A stretch of DNA of 64,000 bases from NCBI GenBank assembly GCA_002794785.1, contig NBBA01000008.1, forward strand, positions 868,001 to 932,000, written 5' to 3'. Under the pieces are notes generated by a model. The model made no database searches and was not told where the DNA came from. It saw only the letters and a program-made list of their open reading frames with translations. Position 1 is the first letter of the stretch; every line of letters starts with the position of its first letter. The stretch is from Coniferiporia sulphurascens. Lineage: Eukaryota; Basidiomycota; Agaricomycetes; Hymenochaetales; Hymenochaetaceae. This document shows positions 1 to 14,927 of this stretch, in pieces. The position numbers and the translations under genes were made by a program.

Positions 1-712
1 TTGACACACATCAGTGATCAGGACGTACCCCGTCTGAAATGAAAAGACGACGTCCTCGACTCAGGGGGCCCGCCGCTCATGGGCGTTACTTAAATTAGGA
101 ATCTTACACATTCATTCATTGAGAGTGGAGGGCCTGAAGAACTTTTGCTTCGCAGACAAGGACCGGGGAGCTGGTTCACTTACAAGTAGCAATTCATTGA
201 ATCTGCCCGCGCGACGGCATATCGTAGATACAGAAACATCTAGAAGAACTAATATCCACTCGCGGAAGAGTGTCGGGCACCTTGTAAGGCCACCTTCATC
301 GATGCGAAGGCGACCGAAATTAATGCCGCATGTCCCCACTTAGGTGGAAGACATGACCGATTGCTCTTCCCTGCCATTAGTAACTCAACGCCCGTGAGAG
401 GCGAGCCGCCGAGTGAATTATCAGGGTATCCAGAGACATCAACAGCTCTATAACAAAACGCACGCAGAATACGGATTCATGGATCAAAGGAGGCAGTAGT
501 ATTTCATGTACAAGATAGTGGTGACGAAAACAAGTGTTGCAGGACGAGAAGAAAATTTTCATCTCCTTTTATAGAGAGCTTGTATTTGCGTTTGTTTGAC
601 GACAGCTACCAAATTTAGCATTGATAAGCCCAGCTGCTCGGGCTCCGCCAAAAAATATAGCTAATGCTTACAAAAAAACACAAAGGATCATGATAACCGA
701 TGCATTACGATC
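1..712. other. Gene-free left edge, 3' side of the beta-glucosidase gene
   Basis: No coding region I can support. Short open frames occur on both strands (about 112-343 and 377-562) but overlap each other and resemble no family. A TATA-like CTATAAAAG on the minus strand (566-574) lies only a few bases above the ATG of the 61-codon frame at 377-562, too close to serve it as an ordinary promoter. Confidence 0.5.
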
Positions 713-3700
713 CTACAGCAATGTGGAGAGTGGCAGGATTCTCGAACTGCTCCCGACGTTCAAACGGAATTTACCCTGCGTCGGCATAACCCAATTCTGG
801 TGCATTACGGACCAGTAGCTCAAGTCCTTCCTCGTCAGCTTGAGTACTACTCTCTTGCTCTCTCCTGGGGCGAGTTCGACTTTTTCGAAGCCACGGAGTA
901 CGTTCAACGGGAAATCGTTGTACCTGCCCTTTCGTGCTTTCCCTTCGACGTCTCCAACGTGTACATTCTCAGGGAAGGATACATACAGTTGCACGACCTC
1001 CTTCCCTGTGCGCTGACCGGTATTAGTGACCGTGACTTCAACCTCTGCATACACATCCCATAGGCTGGGGTTCCCGCCTTCACCCCCACCCGCCTGAGAA
1101 GGCTGTTGTACGACATCGTATCCGTCCGGGTATGGATACTTACCCATTTTGATATCAGTGACACTTTTGATATAAGGATAGATATATTTCTTCAGTTTGT
1201 GGAAGTTAGAAGGGAGTAGTGCCTCTGAAACCGGGGGAACAGTGTCGTCCAAGCTCGGGGGAGATATGCCATTTGGACGAGGGGAGGGAAAAGCAGATTT
1301 CGGTTTAAGCGATTTAACGACGAGATTGGCAAATGAGAAGGTCGTGTAAGAGAGGCCGAAACCGAATTCATAACGTGGGGTAATACCGTACTAAGTGAAG
1401 CCGCAAATTCAGGTTATACCCTTTTTTAGGAGAAAAGACCACGAACCTTGTCAAAATATCTGTAGTCTATGTATAATCCCTCCTCGAAATCTTGCTGAGG
1501 AATAACACCATTCGGAATGGTAAGGATCTGTCCGCCTTTGCCATAATCCGACAGGCTTTTCCCCACTGTGTAGGGGAGTCTGCTACTAGCGTCCACGTCC
1601 CCGAAAAGAACATCAACCTATGGTAAACGGACGCTGGTGAGCAAGTGCAATCAATGCAGGACGTACATATAGACCATACCAACGAGTTTCCGCTTTCCTG
1701 GCCTGGGAGATGAGCAAACAACAATGCCTTGACACCGTCCGCGTCAATCCATTTCTCCACTACAACAGCGCCGACCGAATGGACCACGACGATTGTTTTT
1801 CCCCTCCCTTTTCCACATCTTTGAGCAACGGCCCGTACAAGTTGGTCTCCACCTTTTTGAGGAAACAAGTTTGGCCGGTCACCGGCTACACCGTCGTGAG
1901 AGATGAACCCCTCCCCGGAGTCGGCGTTTACAAATGCAAGACAGATATCTTGATCTTCGAGAAAGCCTGGTGGTGGCATAGCGTTCGCTAGGAACGAAGA
2001 AACAGAGACGCGATCCGAGTCGAAGGCAGCCTTTATGGCGTCGTTGGGGGTTATGAGATAAGGAAATTCAGTCGCCCCGGAGCCCCACCCAACGGCGAGA
2101 CTGCTAAAAGTGAGGCTCTGAACTCTCCACCAAATAATAAAAGTTTCTTACGTTCCCTGATTGCATCCTCTGTCCGGGCATGCGTTTCTGCCCTTCCCTC
2201 CGCCAGCATCCTCGCCAATAATCGCCACTTTCACCTTTTCATTGTCTTTGTAAAGAGACCCACCATCCCGACCTAGGGGCAGGATTCCGTCTTCGTTCTT
2301 TAGCAAAGTGATCGCCTCCGCACCGATCTGTCGCACCAGCTTCCCGTGTGCATCTTTATCCCTGCCCTGTACGTCAATAAATTTGTTAACAACATCTTTT
2401 TCACCTTCACCACGGGAGTGGTGAGGGAAACCCATTTCATCATCCGTCCATGATGAAAAATTTGGCCCATCGGGTGAAAAGCGCCTGGGATCATCCTGAC
2501 CAAGCTGATAGTACGCGGCAACAATGCGTGTCACCATATCGTTCAGACGTGTAACAGGAAGCGAGCCATTCAGCACAGCTTTGGTAAGCTGCACTCCCCA
2601 GAGGGAGTCACCATTTGCCCAGCGGAGGCCGTCCCCGGGCATCGACATATCCCTGAATAAAGACAGTACTCAGTATATACGACATCGTCCATGGGCCCAG
2701 AATGGCTCCGTACAGTCCAGCCAGTGCACTTGCTACACCACTACGCTGAGCAAGCCAGTCAGACTGGACAAACCCTTGGAATCCCAGTTCATCCTTGAGT
2801 ATACCATTGAGAATCTTGCTGTTCCCACATGCGTACCTATTCATGATGTATCATCACCCACATAGGCCATACCCCTTCACTTGCTGCTTACGAATTATTA
2901 ACCATCTGGTAACTGCACATAATCGATGCGACGCCCGCTCGTACACTTTCCGCGAAGGGCCAGAGATAAATCTCGTGAAGCGTGCGATCGTCGATGTTTG
3001 TCGAAAGAGCATTTGGCAGTCCCCATTCGAACGATTGTCTGAAGTGTTCTTGCTCGTTTAAAATGTAATGCTTGGCTGAAAGTAAGTTAAGAAAGGTGTA
3101 AATATCGAGTGTAGTGGCACCCTAATATTTACCCGTGGCCATTACGCCCTCTGACTGTATGCCCAAGATAGTTTCCGCCGCCGCTACGCCTTGCAGAACA
3201 GGGTCGGAGCCGAAGCCTTCCCAATTGCGGCCCCCGCCCGGCATTCTGCCTAATGGACCCATCGCTGGGCCAAGGAGGACGTTTACGCCCTTTAGACGGG
3301 CTTCGCGGCCATGCAATTGACCACGTTTGTACCTATTTTACCGTAAGTCGGCTCGGCAGGGAGCACACGAGGGACACATACATCAGCTCGCGGTTCCATG
3401 TCGCTCCGACTGTAATTCCAGCAGGAAATGCAGTGCTGTGGTCGGCGAAGCGAATGCCCAAGGGGCCATCTTGGAGACATAGGGAAGGAAATTTGACATT
3501 GGTAGCGGGACCTATGCAGGAACTGACTTCAGCGAGCAGACGTAGTACGGAGGGAAGTATTTTCAACCTGTGTTTCCAACGCACAGACCCATTTGCCAAC
3601 CCGTCCCTGTAGTAATGTTAACCTTCTCTATTAGTGTCATTCGATTGACGAGCTGGGAGGCCTTCGCATAGGACTTTTGCCAAGATGGCAAGGTTCCTCC

Positions 3701-4162
3701 CGGTGCTAATCCAAAAGTTGCTCATTACTGGGATGAGATTTAGTCATGATTTAGCCTGACGTACGAGTAGGATACCATGGGGGTGATAGACCATCTTTTG
3801 GAGCTGTTGTATAGACAATCGTCCCACCAGTCGAGAGCAATAGTACAATTCCAACTAAAGCGGTAGATACGATCCAGCACGCTCGTCGGCTACCTCAGAG
3901 ATTCAGCACTCGGCAGGGGATGCAATGAGTGTCCTCGGGCTTACTCTCGCTTGCCCCAGGTCCCTCGTTGCGGACTCTCCGCGTCACCAGAGGGACCAAC
4001 AGCAACGCCATTTAAAAGGGCACCCTCCTCGTATTGTTCGAGTTCCTCAGCAGTCGTCTCGTCCAACCGTCCCTCCTGGGATAACAGAGCAACTTCTTCA
4101 TCGCTTTGAAGCGAATCAACGCGGCCCTGACTGTCGCGTCGCCTAAGCAATGTCCCCGACAT
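713..4162 (-). CDS. GH3 beta-glucosidase with N-terminal membrane anchor
   Basis: Hydrolyses terminal beta-glucosyl residues from cellobiose and related glucosides. The gene is split into about ten exons. Exon 1 starts at the ATG at 4162 ([12 protein letters not shown]) and encodes an acidic tail of about 70 residues. The next exon (about 3890-3770) encodes one hydrophobic segment, [15 protein letters not shown], followed by the catalytic part, so the protein is probably type II membrane-bound. Family landmarks follow in order: [61 protein letters not shown] (nucleophile Asp), [48 protein letters not shown], and a C-terminal fibronectin-III-like domain with [22 protein letters not shown]. Every exon joins in frame, so it looks intact. 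It is divergent from CHO2 with about 0.4 kb between. Family is certain; exact substrate is inferred. Confidence 0.93.
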
Positions 4163-4581
4163 ATACGATCAGAAAAAGCGCTGTAGTTTACTCTGCTCGC
4201 GTACTTACATTTGTGTTCAGGACCTTTCCCCGTTTGCCAGCGGCCCAGCGCCCCGTAAGATTAGAATTACGGTTCGAGTCCAATATTACTGACCAACGGG
4301 CGCTGAGATGTGCACGCATGCGCCCAAGGCATTAATACTCACGGCACTCCTACCCTAACATGCACGTCTCGGATTCGATATGGGATCTGGATCTCTCGTC
4401 TCTACTCTCTTAACAGACAACATGCTCAAATCCGCGACTACGTACAACGATTGGCGATTTCAACGAGGCAGCGTTAGTACGTCTATTAGAGCGTTGTAGA
4501 ATGCGTGGGAATAACGGATATTCCTGAAGTTAAGGCATCGTGGACGTACCATGTCCGTCGTGTCGTTGGATTTTGCTCACC
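4163..4581. promoter_or_regulatory. Divergent intergenic region between beta-glucosidase and CHO2
   Basis: About 420 bp between the start codons of two head-to-head genes, so it must hold both promoters. I see no clear TATA box or named operator. A GGTTCGAGTCC string at about 4271-4281 resembles a tRNA B-box but has no matching stem or A-box. Confidence 0.45.
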
Positions 4582-7500
4582 ATGACAGACGCGTCCCAAG
4601 GCGAGCTGCGACGCCGGAAGTTGTCTGGATCTAAGCCCGATGTCGCTCCTGGCAAGATTGTCGAGGAGAGGATGGCGAAGCCCGAAGAAATAGTTTGGGG
4701 GAAGACTCCCAGTGGCGCAGGTATGTGTAGAACGGGCAATTGCAGCCGCTGAGCTTTTCCTGACAGTTTTCGCTTTAGTATTTCGGGTGCCCACGACGCA
4801 TGACGTCCTGACTCTATTTCATCCCGGATATCCTAAATCGCACTTAGATATTTTGAGCTTGACGTTACTTGGTCTCCAGATTGCGCTTTTCTTCCTTCTG
4901 CCAGGTTCCGTTGCAAAGCCCTTCTTTCTTATATACTTCGCATTCTGGAGGTTGGCATACGATGCCGGGCTTGGCTGGGTCCTGACGAAGCAGAGCAAGA
5001 GAAAGTGGATAGTGCGCGAAATGCAACGCCTGGGGTGGTTGGATGAGAAACGCAATCCAGAGGTCAGAAACTGGATAAGAAAGCAGCTCGCGGGAAAAAT
5101 GGGCAAGGATTACTCTTTCGATGTATGTTCGATTTCGGTCGCGCAGGTTCGATGCTTATCAGCTATAGGAATTACCGCTGGAGTACAACTCGTGGCTTCT
5201 CTTCAGACAACTGGTTGACATTATTCTGCTCAAGTACGTTCTTATTAAAAGTTTATAAAAAAAGTTTATAAATAGCGTTCGATAACATTTCCACAGTGAC
5301 TTTGTATCCTACTGTCTCTTTGCTTTCTGCTGCTTCCGCGTTCCGGAGGGGCTTTCTATGCCAGTTCACTTCTTCAGGCAAGTTACTTTCTTCTTTAGGA
5401 CCGCAAATCATTCTGATTTACTCGTTAGGTGGATCGGTGGGATCACTCTCATCGCGTTTAACTTATGGGTCAAGACGGAGGCCCACCACGTGGTTAAGGA
5501 CTACGGCTGGTACTGGGGAGATGTCTTTTTTCAACGAGGGGCGCTCGTCTTCGATGGTGTTTTCGAACTCGCACCCCATCCAATGTACTCCGTTGGTAAG
5601 TGCACCGTGATAATAAAAAAGGTTTATTTGCAAACACCCAATAGGATATGCTGGGTATTACGGTCTCTCTCTCATCGTTGGAAGCTACCCTATCCTATTC
5701 GTGAGCATTGCGGCGCATGCTGCTCAATTCGGTTTTTTGGTGTTTTTCGAGAATCCTCGTAAGTAACACTTTATGTTTTATCTATAATTTTATAAGATTA
5801 AGGGTTACAGATATTGAGCGCACATATGGCCAGAAGAAGCTCCTCGCGTCTCGTGTGCCTCTTCTTGACGCATCCGAGGTTCATCGGAAACTTATGGGAT
5901 CTCCGCAACCAACGCATCAGCGGAAGGACTCCGCCGCAAGCGACGTGACCGACCTTTCCACTCCAGCGGCTACAGAGGGCGAGAGCGCTACCGAAACTGA
6001 AGAAATCGAGACCGAAACCGAAACCGAAATGGAGGTCAACGATGCTCTGGCCAAAACTCCGCGAGTGGGTTCGCCGATCTCATTAGCGTCCAGTTCGGGA
6101 ACGCCAACAAGAAACTTAGCAACAAAGACACGTGCACTTTCACAACATGATCTGTTTAACAGGTACTTTAGAAAAGACTTGGTATTGTTCCACAACTTCG
6201 ACTTGCTCCGGTAACAGCTTTCCCTTCTTTTTATACGTTACTTTGACTGAATGACCTTGCTTCCCGCAATAGTGCCCCTGACTTCATGCTATGTCTCGTC
6301 ATTGTCTATGCCGTCGCTTTCGCTATCCTTCCAACTCTTTCTACGCGGGCCGCTCTCGCCCTACATTTCACACATGCGTTGTCGTGGCGATTATATCATA
6401 CCTTCGTGCTTGGATCTCTTCTCAAAGCGCAGAGCAATTCAAGATTCCTTGTTCGCCATTTCCTCAAGCATTACCATTATTCGGATAGTAGCATGGAGAG
6501 CGGTCGCGGTGCTGTTCAGGAGGCATTCACGAACTGGAAGGCACTTTATAACCTCAGCATGTGCATGACTTACAGTGGGTTTGTTTGACTATCGATAATC
6601 GTTGACTTACTAAAATTATACGAAGCCTCATTTATCGGACTGGCATGGAAGACGTACGAGTTCCCTTTGGAGTGGATTGCAGGTAACCAGCTTCTACGCC
6701 ACACCCTGGGTGTCGTAAGTATCATACTACATCAGTTTTCGTTGACCTTGACTAACCTGTTTCCCGTATAGTCTCTGATTCTGTTGCATGTTTGGGCCGC
6801 CCGGGAGTCATATGAAGTACTTGGAGTTTTCGGCTGGTTCTTTGGTGATTTCTTTATTGAAGATTACCCTACAACCCTTGAATATACTGGTATATTCCGG
6901 TGAGTTTGTGTGTCCTTCGACTTCGAAACTCTGGAAATTTGATGAAATACTATCAGGTTCTTGAACAACCCAGAAATTCTAAGCGGCGCGACATTCTTTG
7001 GCCTTGCACTGATTACGGGAAGCAAGTCTGTAATGGCCCTTGCAATCATTTCCAATCTATCGTATTGGTGGTTCCTAAAAACTGTCGAGAAGTGAGAAAA
7101 AAAACACGACCATCTCAATTCACTTAACGTGCATAGCTGATTTCTATTACGCAGTCCGCATATGCAGAAACTCTACGGAACCGCGCTTCGCAAAGACGCT
7201 GGATTCACAAAGATTATTAAGAATGTTGCAGTGAAGAACGCGCGCATTCTTGAGTCGCGTGCCGGGAAGCACGCTCCCGAGTTGCGTCGTGTCGCAAAGG
7301 AAGTGAAGGGCTCCTTTGACAAGGTTTTTGAAGAGACAGCCGACGTGGTCGAAGAGTTTTTGAACAAGTGTAAGTCGATTCATGTTGCTTGAGAAATTTA
7401 CTTCTTAGCACAAACCCGTATTCCATATAGCAAAGCCCAGGCTGTCAGAGGTCGTACAAGATACTAAAGTATTGCTTCAGCAATCCAGGGAAAAACTTGT

Positions 7501-8487
7501 CATCACGTCAGTTTGTTTCTCCTCCCCCCATCTCTGCATTCTCCTGACGGGGTTGCCTTATGCTTTCAGCCGTGTCGCCAGTGACCTGTCCTCATTCAAT
7601 ACGACGTTGTACAATGTCTCCATTGCCTCAAACGGATCCGGTAGGGGAGGTAAACATCGATTCCATCTCGGCGAGCCAATTGTTGTAAATTGGCGTGCGC
7701 CCCCGACGCATTCCAGGAAAGACTGGATTGGACTTTATCGGGTACGTTGCCAATTAGCCTAAATTTTTTGCCCACCTGAATTCTACAATCTCCATTGGTA
7801 GATTGGAGCCAACAAATCCAGTCTTGTGACCACTACGTCTTCCCTGGGTATGTGGGTACCTGTACACAATGATGATTGGGATGGAGATACGTTTATTGGA
7901 CTCGAGGACAAGAGAGGCTCGGGAACAGACCCAGAGACAGACAAGGTAATCTTTAAGGGCGAATTGCTCCCATGGCAGACTGGAACGTACGAGGTAAGCA
8001 GTTTTCTCGTCTTTCTTTTTGGCAAAAAGCCCTTATTGAGGTCTGTTTAGGTGAGGTATCATCATAACGGAAAATACAACGTCATGAGCTTGGACGGCCC
8101 GATCGAAATATATGGTACATATCATTCTTTCGTCGTTTGGATTTCACTGAAATAGCACCTACCACAGTCGACCCACCCGCATCGCTCGACTTCCAGTCCG
8201 TGCGCTGGTACGTCATTCACATTGTTACGCTCTGCCTCGATGCGGACCTATCGCTCGTGCCACTCTCCTCCAAACCACCGGGCACGGTGCCGTCCGACGA
8301 TGACGCCTCGACCGGACGCGACCCAGATGACTTCCGCTTCTGGTCGGAGAAGCAGGCTGAGCGTATTGCGCGGTCGATCAAAGCGGCATTCGGTATTGAG
8401 TACGACCCAGAGGTCATCGTGGCCGACGCGAACGTATCTGCACTCACGAACAGGATTCTGGTTTCGAAGCAACTGCTCGACGCCTGA
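4582..8487 (+). CDS. CHO2: Phosphatidylethanolamine N-methyltransferase (Cho2 type)
   Basis: Catalyses the first S-adenosylmethionine-dependent methylation of phosphatidylethanolamine on the way to phosphatidylcholine, in the ER membrane. Start is the only in-frame ATG (4582, [16 protein letters not shown]); the next exon begins [16 protein letters not shown]. The protein has repeated hydrophobic segments and two PEMT-type modules. The first contains [20 protein letters not shown] and the hallmark [18 protein letters not shown]. The second has [18 protein letters not shown] and [16 protein letters not shown] followed by [20 protein letters not shown] soluble C-terminal region of about 350 residues follows ([15 protein letters not shown] segment, then [19 protein letters not shown]), as in fungal Cho2 but absent from the small Opi3/PEMT enzymes. 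A linker rich in alternating T and E codons lies near 5990-6030. About ten short introns; no breaks seen. Ends VSKQLLDA at 8487, tail-to-tail with CAR2. Confidence 0.94.
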
Positions 8488-8912
8488 TGATCGTTCAACT
8501 ATCAAATACGACAGGGGATAGCTTTTCTAGATCTTGGATGGTGTGTACATAGATGTCTCTACTCTTTCACGATAGAACTCGCACCCGTTGGCGAATATTA
8601 ATGATTTCATGACATCACGTTTCCGTGTGCGGGGCCAGCCGGAAATAATAGGCAAATGATAAGTCCGTTCGCATTCACATGGGCGATAGATGCTATGCTA
8701 TAACAAGCCGGGGAAACTCGCAACGGAGACACTACATAATACACATCTGTTGAGTCAGAGGGTGGCAAGATGGTAAACAAGGTTGACGATACACCATAGA
8801 GGGTCATAAGACAGGAAGTGCGTTATAGGCATGATGATTGAATTCACAGATTACTCGCTTGTGAGCTTTACTTCGACGCGACCCCTCAAACCCGACCTCG
8901 GACATGCACACA
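8488..8912. other. Convergent intergenic region, CHO2 / CAR2
   Basis: About 425 bp between two gene 3' ends. It should hold both 3' UTRs and polyadenylation signals; nothing else recognisable. Confidence 0.5.
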
Positions 8913-11148
<2,236 letters not shown>

Positions 11149-12627
11149 ATTGCTACTGGTTGCGAAGAGCGCTGTATATTCGGCGGATATGATAGACTTT
11201 GAAAAAGAAGATGGAGGTTGTGGTCAAGTGTAAGCTGGGAGAGGACAGTCTTCTCGCTGGCGTCGTCACTAAAGCCCTACTTGAAGCAGCGGGCGCAGCG
11301 TTTAGGACGTAACTGGTGCTATATATATACGCCCTCGGACTTGCCTCGCCCGTCATCTTAGTCATACTCCGATATCTCTTACGTAATTCACATCCTCTTA
11401 ATGCAGTTTCATTGCAGAAAGCTCACGAGCGAAAAAAAAAAAAGGGCGGTCAAAGTCCATCCTCGGACTGATCCCGTGTCCAAATAAAGCAGCTAAAATG
11501 GATTACATACTCACCGTCGGGCGGATCATGCGACTCCGCGGCTCTCGGTCACTTGGCACTAATCTTTGCGTCTCGGCTGTAACCGACCTTCCTACATCCG
11601 AGCCAATATATAGTAAAGGATATCACATCATAGTTCCATATACAAGTCCAGCACAAGTCCACACTGGGAGGCGGCGCAACAGTCTCACCGAGTGAAAGAT
11701 TCACACAATCAGTTAGAGTGGGAGCTGCACGCCCCGCGGTGCAGCATACAAGAATTATCACGTAATAAAAAACCGGGAATCACGAGCACCTTTCATTTCT
11801 CAACAGACGCAATTTGCCAACGCCCCATCAGTCGAAAGGATGACCAACCACCATGCGGCAAGAGCGCTCCCGTATTCCGCCTCGTCCACCAGATTCCCTT
11901 CCTCACGAAACGGATTTGGCCCAACCGATGTATGTATGCCCTGATGTTCCTCCGGTGCCTGCAAGAGTTTCCCGCGGAACTTATGAAAAGAACCGGGCTC
12001 AGAAGTGCGGACCCAGCTTATCCCAAGGGAGATCCTCTCTAGTCCTCATGGGGAAGCGGCCATCTTCGAGCGCAGAAGAAGTCAGGAAATATTTAGAATG
12101 GGGCAGTAACAATTTCTCTTATCTGATGATGCGGGTTTGCTTTGGGGTATTCAGTCAAAGTTTCTCAAATGTATAGCGACTAGTCGTGGTATGGCGAGAA
12201 GTGAAATGCGGTTCGAAGATGTTTAGTCGGCGTTTTCCCCTCCGTCCCAGTTTAGACCAAAAGTGCAGGCTAGAAAATCCTAGCATCAAGTTCAAGAAAT
12301 GCGTGATTGTATAAGTTCACAATCTCGATCCAGCACGCATCAGTCCAGACAGTGTATACCACTACGGATTGTACAGCCACGTCGATCATTTATTGACGAT
12401 CTCAGGATCCTTGCAGAGTTTAAAGGTAAAATGTAGACAGCACTTTTCGTCAATTTGCATATGTGAAGTTCATACAGCCACCTTAATCATTTTCGTTTAT
12501 TTTGTTCCTTAAAACGTTAATACGGGACGAGATATTCTTTCATAATGCCTAACCTTGATAAACCCTTACAGTGTGCTCACGCACCGTACAACACGACACG
12601 TCAATAGTTTTGTTGCGGTCAGGAAAA
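11149..12627. other. Intergenic region between CAR2 and the P450 array
   Basis: About 1.5 kb with no coding region I can support. It contains the CAR2 promoter (a TATATATATA at 11320-11329) and an A-run of 12 near 11431. Short frames at 11498-11695 and 11853-12176 match no family. From about 12,540 the sequence is shared with DNA downstream of P450 copy 2. Confidence 0.5.
11320..11329 (-). promoter_or_regulatory. TATA-like element upstream of CAR2
   Basis: A ten-base alternating TA run about 170 bp above the CAR2 start codon in otherwise GC-rich DNA. Position is compatible with a TATA box plus a leader of 100-140 nt; not proven. Confidence 0.35.
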
Positions 12628-14927
12628 TCATGTCATATCTTGGCTAGCGAGTGCGGCATGCTTCGCAGTGCATGGGATGATGCGACACTCAAACGACTTC
12701 GGCTTACTTTAAGATTATTCGATATTCGTCGTCTTGCTAGGAACGGTACGAATCGCAAATAACTTACCTGGTAAACCCAACTATATATTCAATCGGAGGT
12801 AGTATTTCTTTCCCCGTGCTGGCGTCGATAGGTGGGAAAATGTCAAACACGGCAAGAACATTAGCCATTGCCAGCCAAGCCGCGGCGTCGGCGAAAAAAC
12901 GCCCTGGACAAATTCTAGTTTTCAGGGATAAACGATTGTATTGAGTAAAGGAAAGAAAACGGTGTCCTGCTGACCGTCTTCCAAATCCGAATACTAAAGA
13001 GCTTGGATCATCCGCATTGAAAGTGTTCAATGCATGTACATGACTGTTAACGGATCCCAAGGTTTTTTTAAAGAAGCGTTCAGGAAGGAATTTGTCCGGG
13101 TTGAGGTAGTAACGCTCGTCCCGCATCATTTCCCTTTTCAAAATAACGTGTATATTTAGCCTTTACTTAAGTTGCACTACTAGACGGTCACGTCTTACCA
13201 CACATTTGGTGCAATTATCGATCCAGCCGGAATGGTCTTGCCCTGGTAGACGTCTTCTTCAATGGACCTGTGCGGTAAACCTGTGGGGTCGGATCACTTT
13301 TAGAACAGGCTCAAATAATTTAGTACAGGACTCACTCAGCGGAAGGGGAGGATTAATTCTATAAAAAAGCACAAATTAAATTAACAAGCCTACGACCTAT
13401 ATGGATAGTCAACATACCTCAATACCTCCTTTAATATACAATCGATATAAGGAAGGTCAGGCCGATCTGCAAAGGTGGGCAGCTGTTCGCATCCAATAAC
13501 TTTGTCTATCTCGGCCTGAGCTCGTCTCATGACCTCTGGGTTGTAGATCATCATGAGGAAAAAAGTCATCATAACGACTTCGGACTAATGTAGCCAATAA
13601 TTTCAGGAGGTGGATACATTTTAGAGGCAAGTCAACTGACTGTCTCAACGCCGGCTATATCATCAAGAAAAATTCGTCACGAAAGAGCCTATTCGATGCG
13701 CAGAGTCGGCTTGCCTCACCTGCATACATAGTTCCCGTTGCAAATTTCATATTAATTTCGTGATCACTGTCATTAAGACCTAGCTTTTCGTAGTCTTCGA
13801 GCAGGCTGTTCAACAGTGACGGCTGTGCCGTTCCCAATGCCTAGGAAATATGTAAGAGAGGAGGCAAAACGCAAGATGGCCTTCATACTCTCTCCTCCTT
13901 CACTTTATTGTAAGGCTCGTTGAGCATTCTGACCGCGAGGTCATGCGTTATCCTCGCCTCCCTCTTAAAACTTGCTCCGGGGAACCAGGAAGGGATAAAC
14001 TGGACTAGAAATGAGCGTATGGGATCTGCCACAGATCATCACAATTAAGCCATCAAACTTACTGAAAGGGAAAATGTCCACAAGAGTCAAGCCCGGATTT
14101 CCGATGGACGATCCTCGCGAAGCGGTGGTCACCGCAAGGTTTATGAACTTATCATCTCCGGACGAAATATCATGCCCATACGTTAGTTTAACCACACTTG
14201 CTGAGCTCATGCTTTCGGGATGTCAGACCTATCTATACTTAGTAAAAAGCACTGCTAACCGGTTAACGTGGCTACGAAAGTCCTTCGGACAGACCAAAAG
14301 GTTCTTAACAAATATTTTGACTTGTTCTGTCTGAATAGGACGCAAAAGTACGGACGCCTGCGAGTTGAGATATTGATGCGTGAATCGGCGTTGGACCCTG
14401 AACCGATCGCCATAGCCAACGAAAGATAACATGTTTTCCCAACCTATCCTAAAAAAATGCCTTTCAATCGCGATATTTGATTCCGCAGAAAAACTTCATG
14501 ACTACATTTTACCGTGTAGAACCGTAACGGGGCGGTCAGAATAATTAGCGCTCCTCTTGTCCATTAGATCCCGAGCCGCTTCCGCAGTATTGAGGACGAT
14601 CATAGGATGGCCAACAATAGTGAGGTGAAGAATGTCCCCTGAGGGCGAAATGTTCTTAGTTATGCCAAACTGCTAACACCAGGACTGCTCACCAAATGTT
14701 TTCCTCCATTCTGAAAAAATGATGAACGGGGTGGCAGAAGATAAAATGCGCACGTGTCCCAGAAATGGGTCAGACGGTGGGCTGGGGAACAGATTGAGAG
14801 AAGAGTGCCTCTGCAAGAGTCGATGTACGATTGAAGCACATATTGCGAGGGCCGTAATACACAAGAAATACTTTGTAGCTGCAGCGAAATTTGGCAGAGG
14901 AGCGCTGAAGGGCGAGTTTGAGGCCAT
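12628..14927 (-). CDS. Cytochrome P450, tandem copy 1
   Basis: Membrane-anchored haem monooxygenase. Start MASNSPFSAPLPNF at 14927 is conserved in copy 2, and copy 3 also starts MA; the upstream ATG at 14936 is less likely. Residues ~15-40 are a hydrophobic anchor (YFLCITALAICASIV), followed by the Pro-rich hinge FPSPPSDPFLGH. Then come GDILHLTIVGHPMIVLN, RSANYSDRP, the C-helix-like DRFRVQRRFTHQYL, helix-I AGVET|SEVVMMTFFLMM (first exon ends at 13642), the ExxR helix DCILKEVLR, PxRW-like PDKFLPERF, and the haem loop FGFGRR|ICPGRFF split by an intron near 12,920-12,975. The last exon, TSKPKSFECRIIP, ends at TGA 12628-12630. At least ten introns. All exons join in frame, so it appears functional. 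The CYP family and substrate cannot be assigned by eye. Confidence 0.88.

Noticed and set aside
1..420. rRNA-like feel of the left edge (GC-rich words such as GCGAGCCGCCGAG)
   Set aside because: No conserved rRNA core sequence could be matched and long open frames run through it by chance.
2148..4146. Beta-glucosidase as a fragmented pseudogene
   Set aside because: All apparent breaks coincide with GT-AG introns and the family motifs rejoin in frame.
4255..4290. tRNA-like GGTTCGAGTCC string
   Set aside because: The flanking bases do not form the T-stem and no A-box lies at the right distance.
12571..12762. Plus-strand 63-codon frame repeated near 16,680 and 20,880
   Set aside because: It is the antisense of the last P450 exon and intron; the conservation belongs to the P450 gene.
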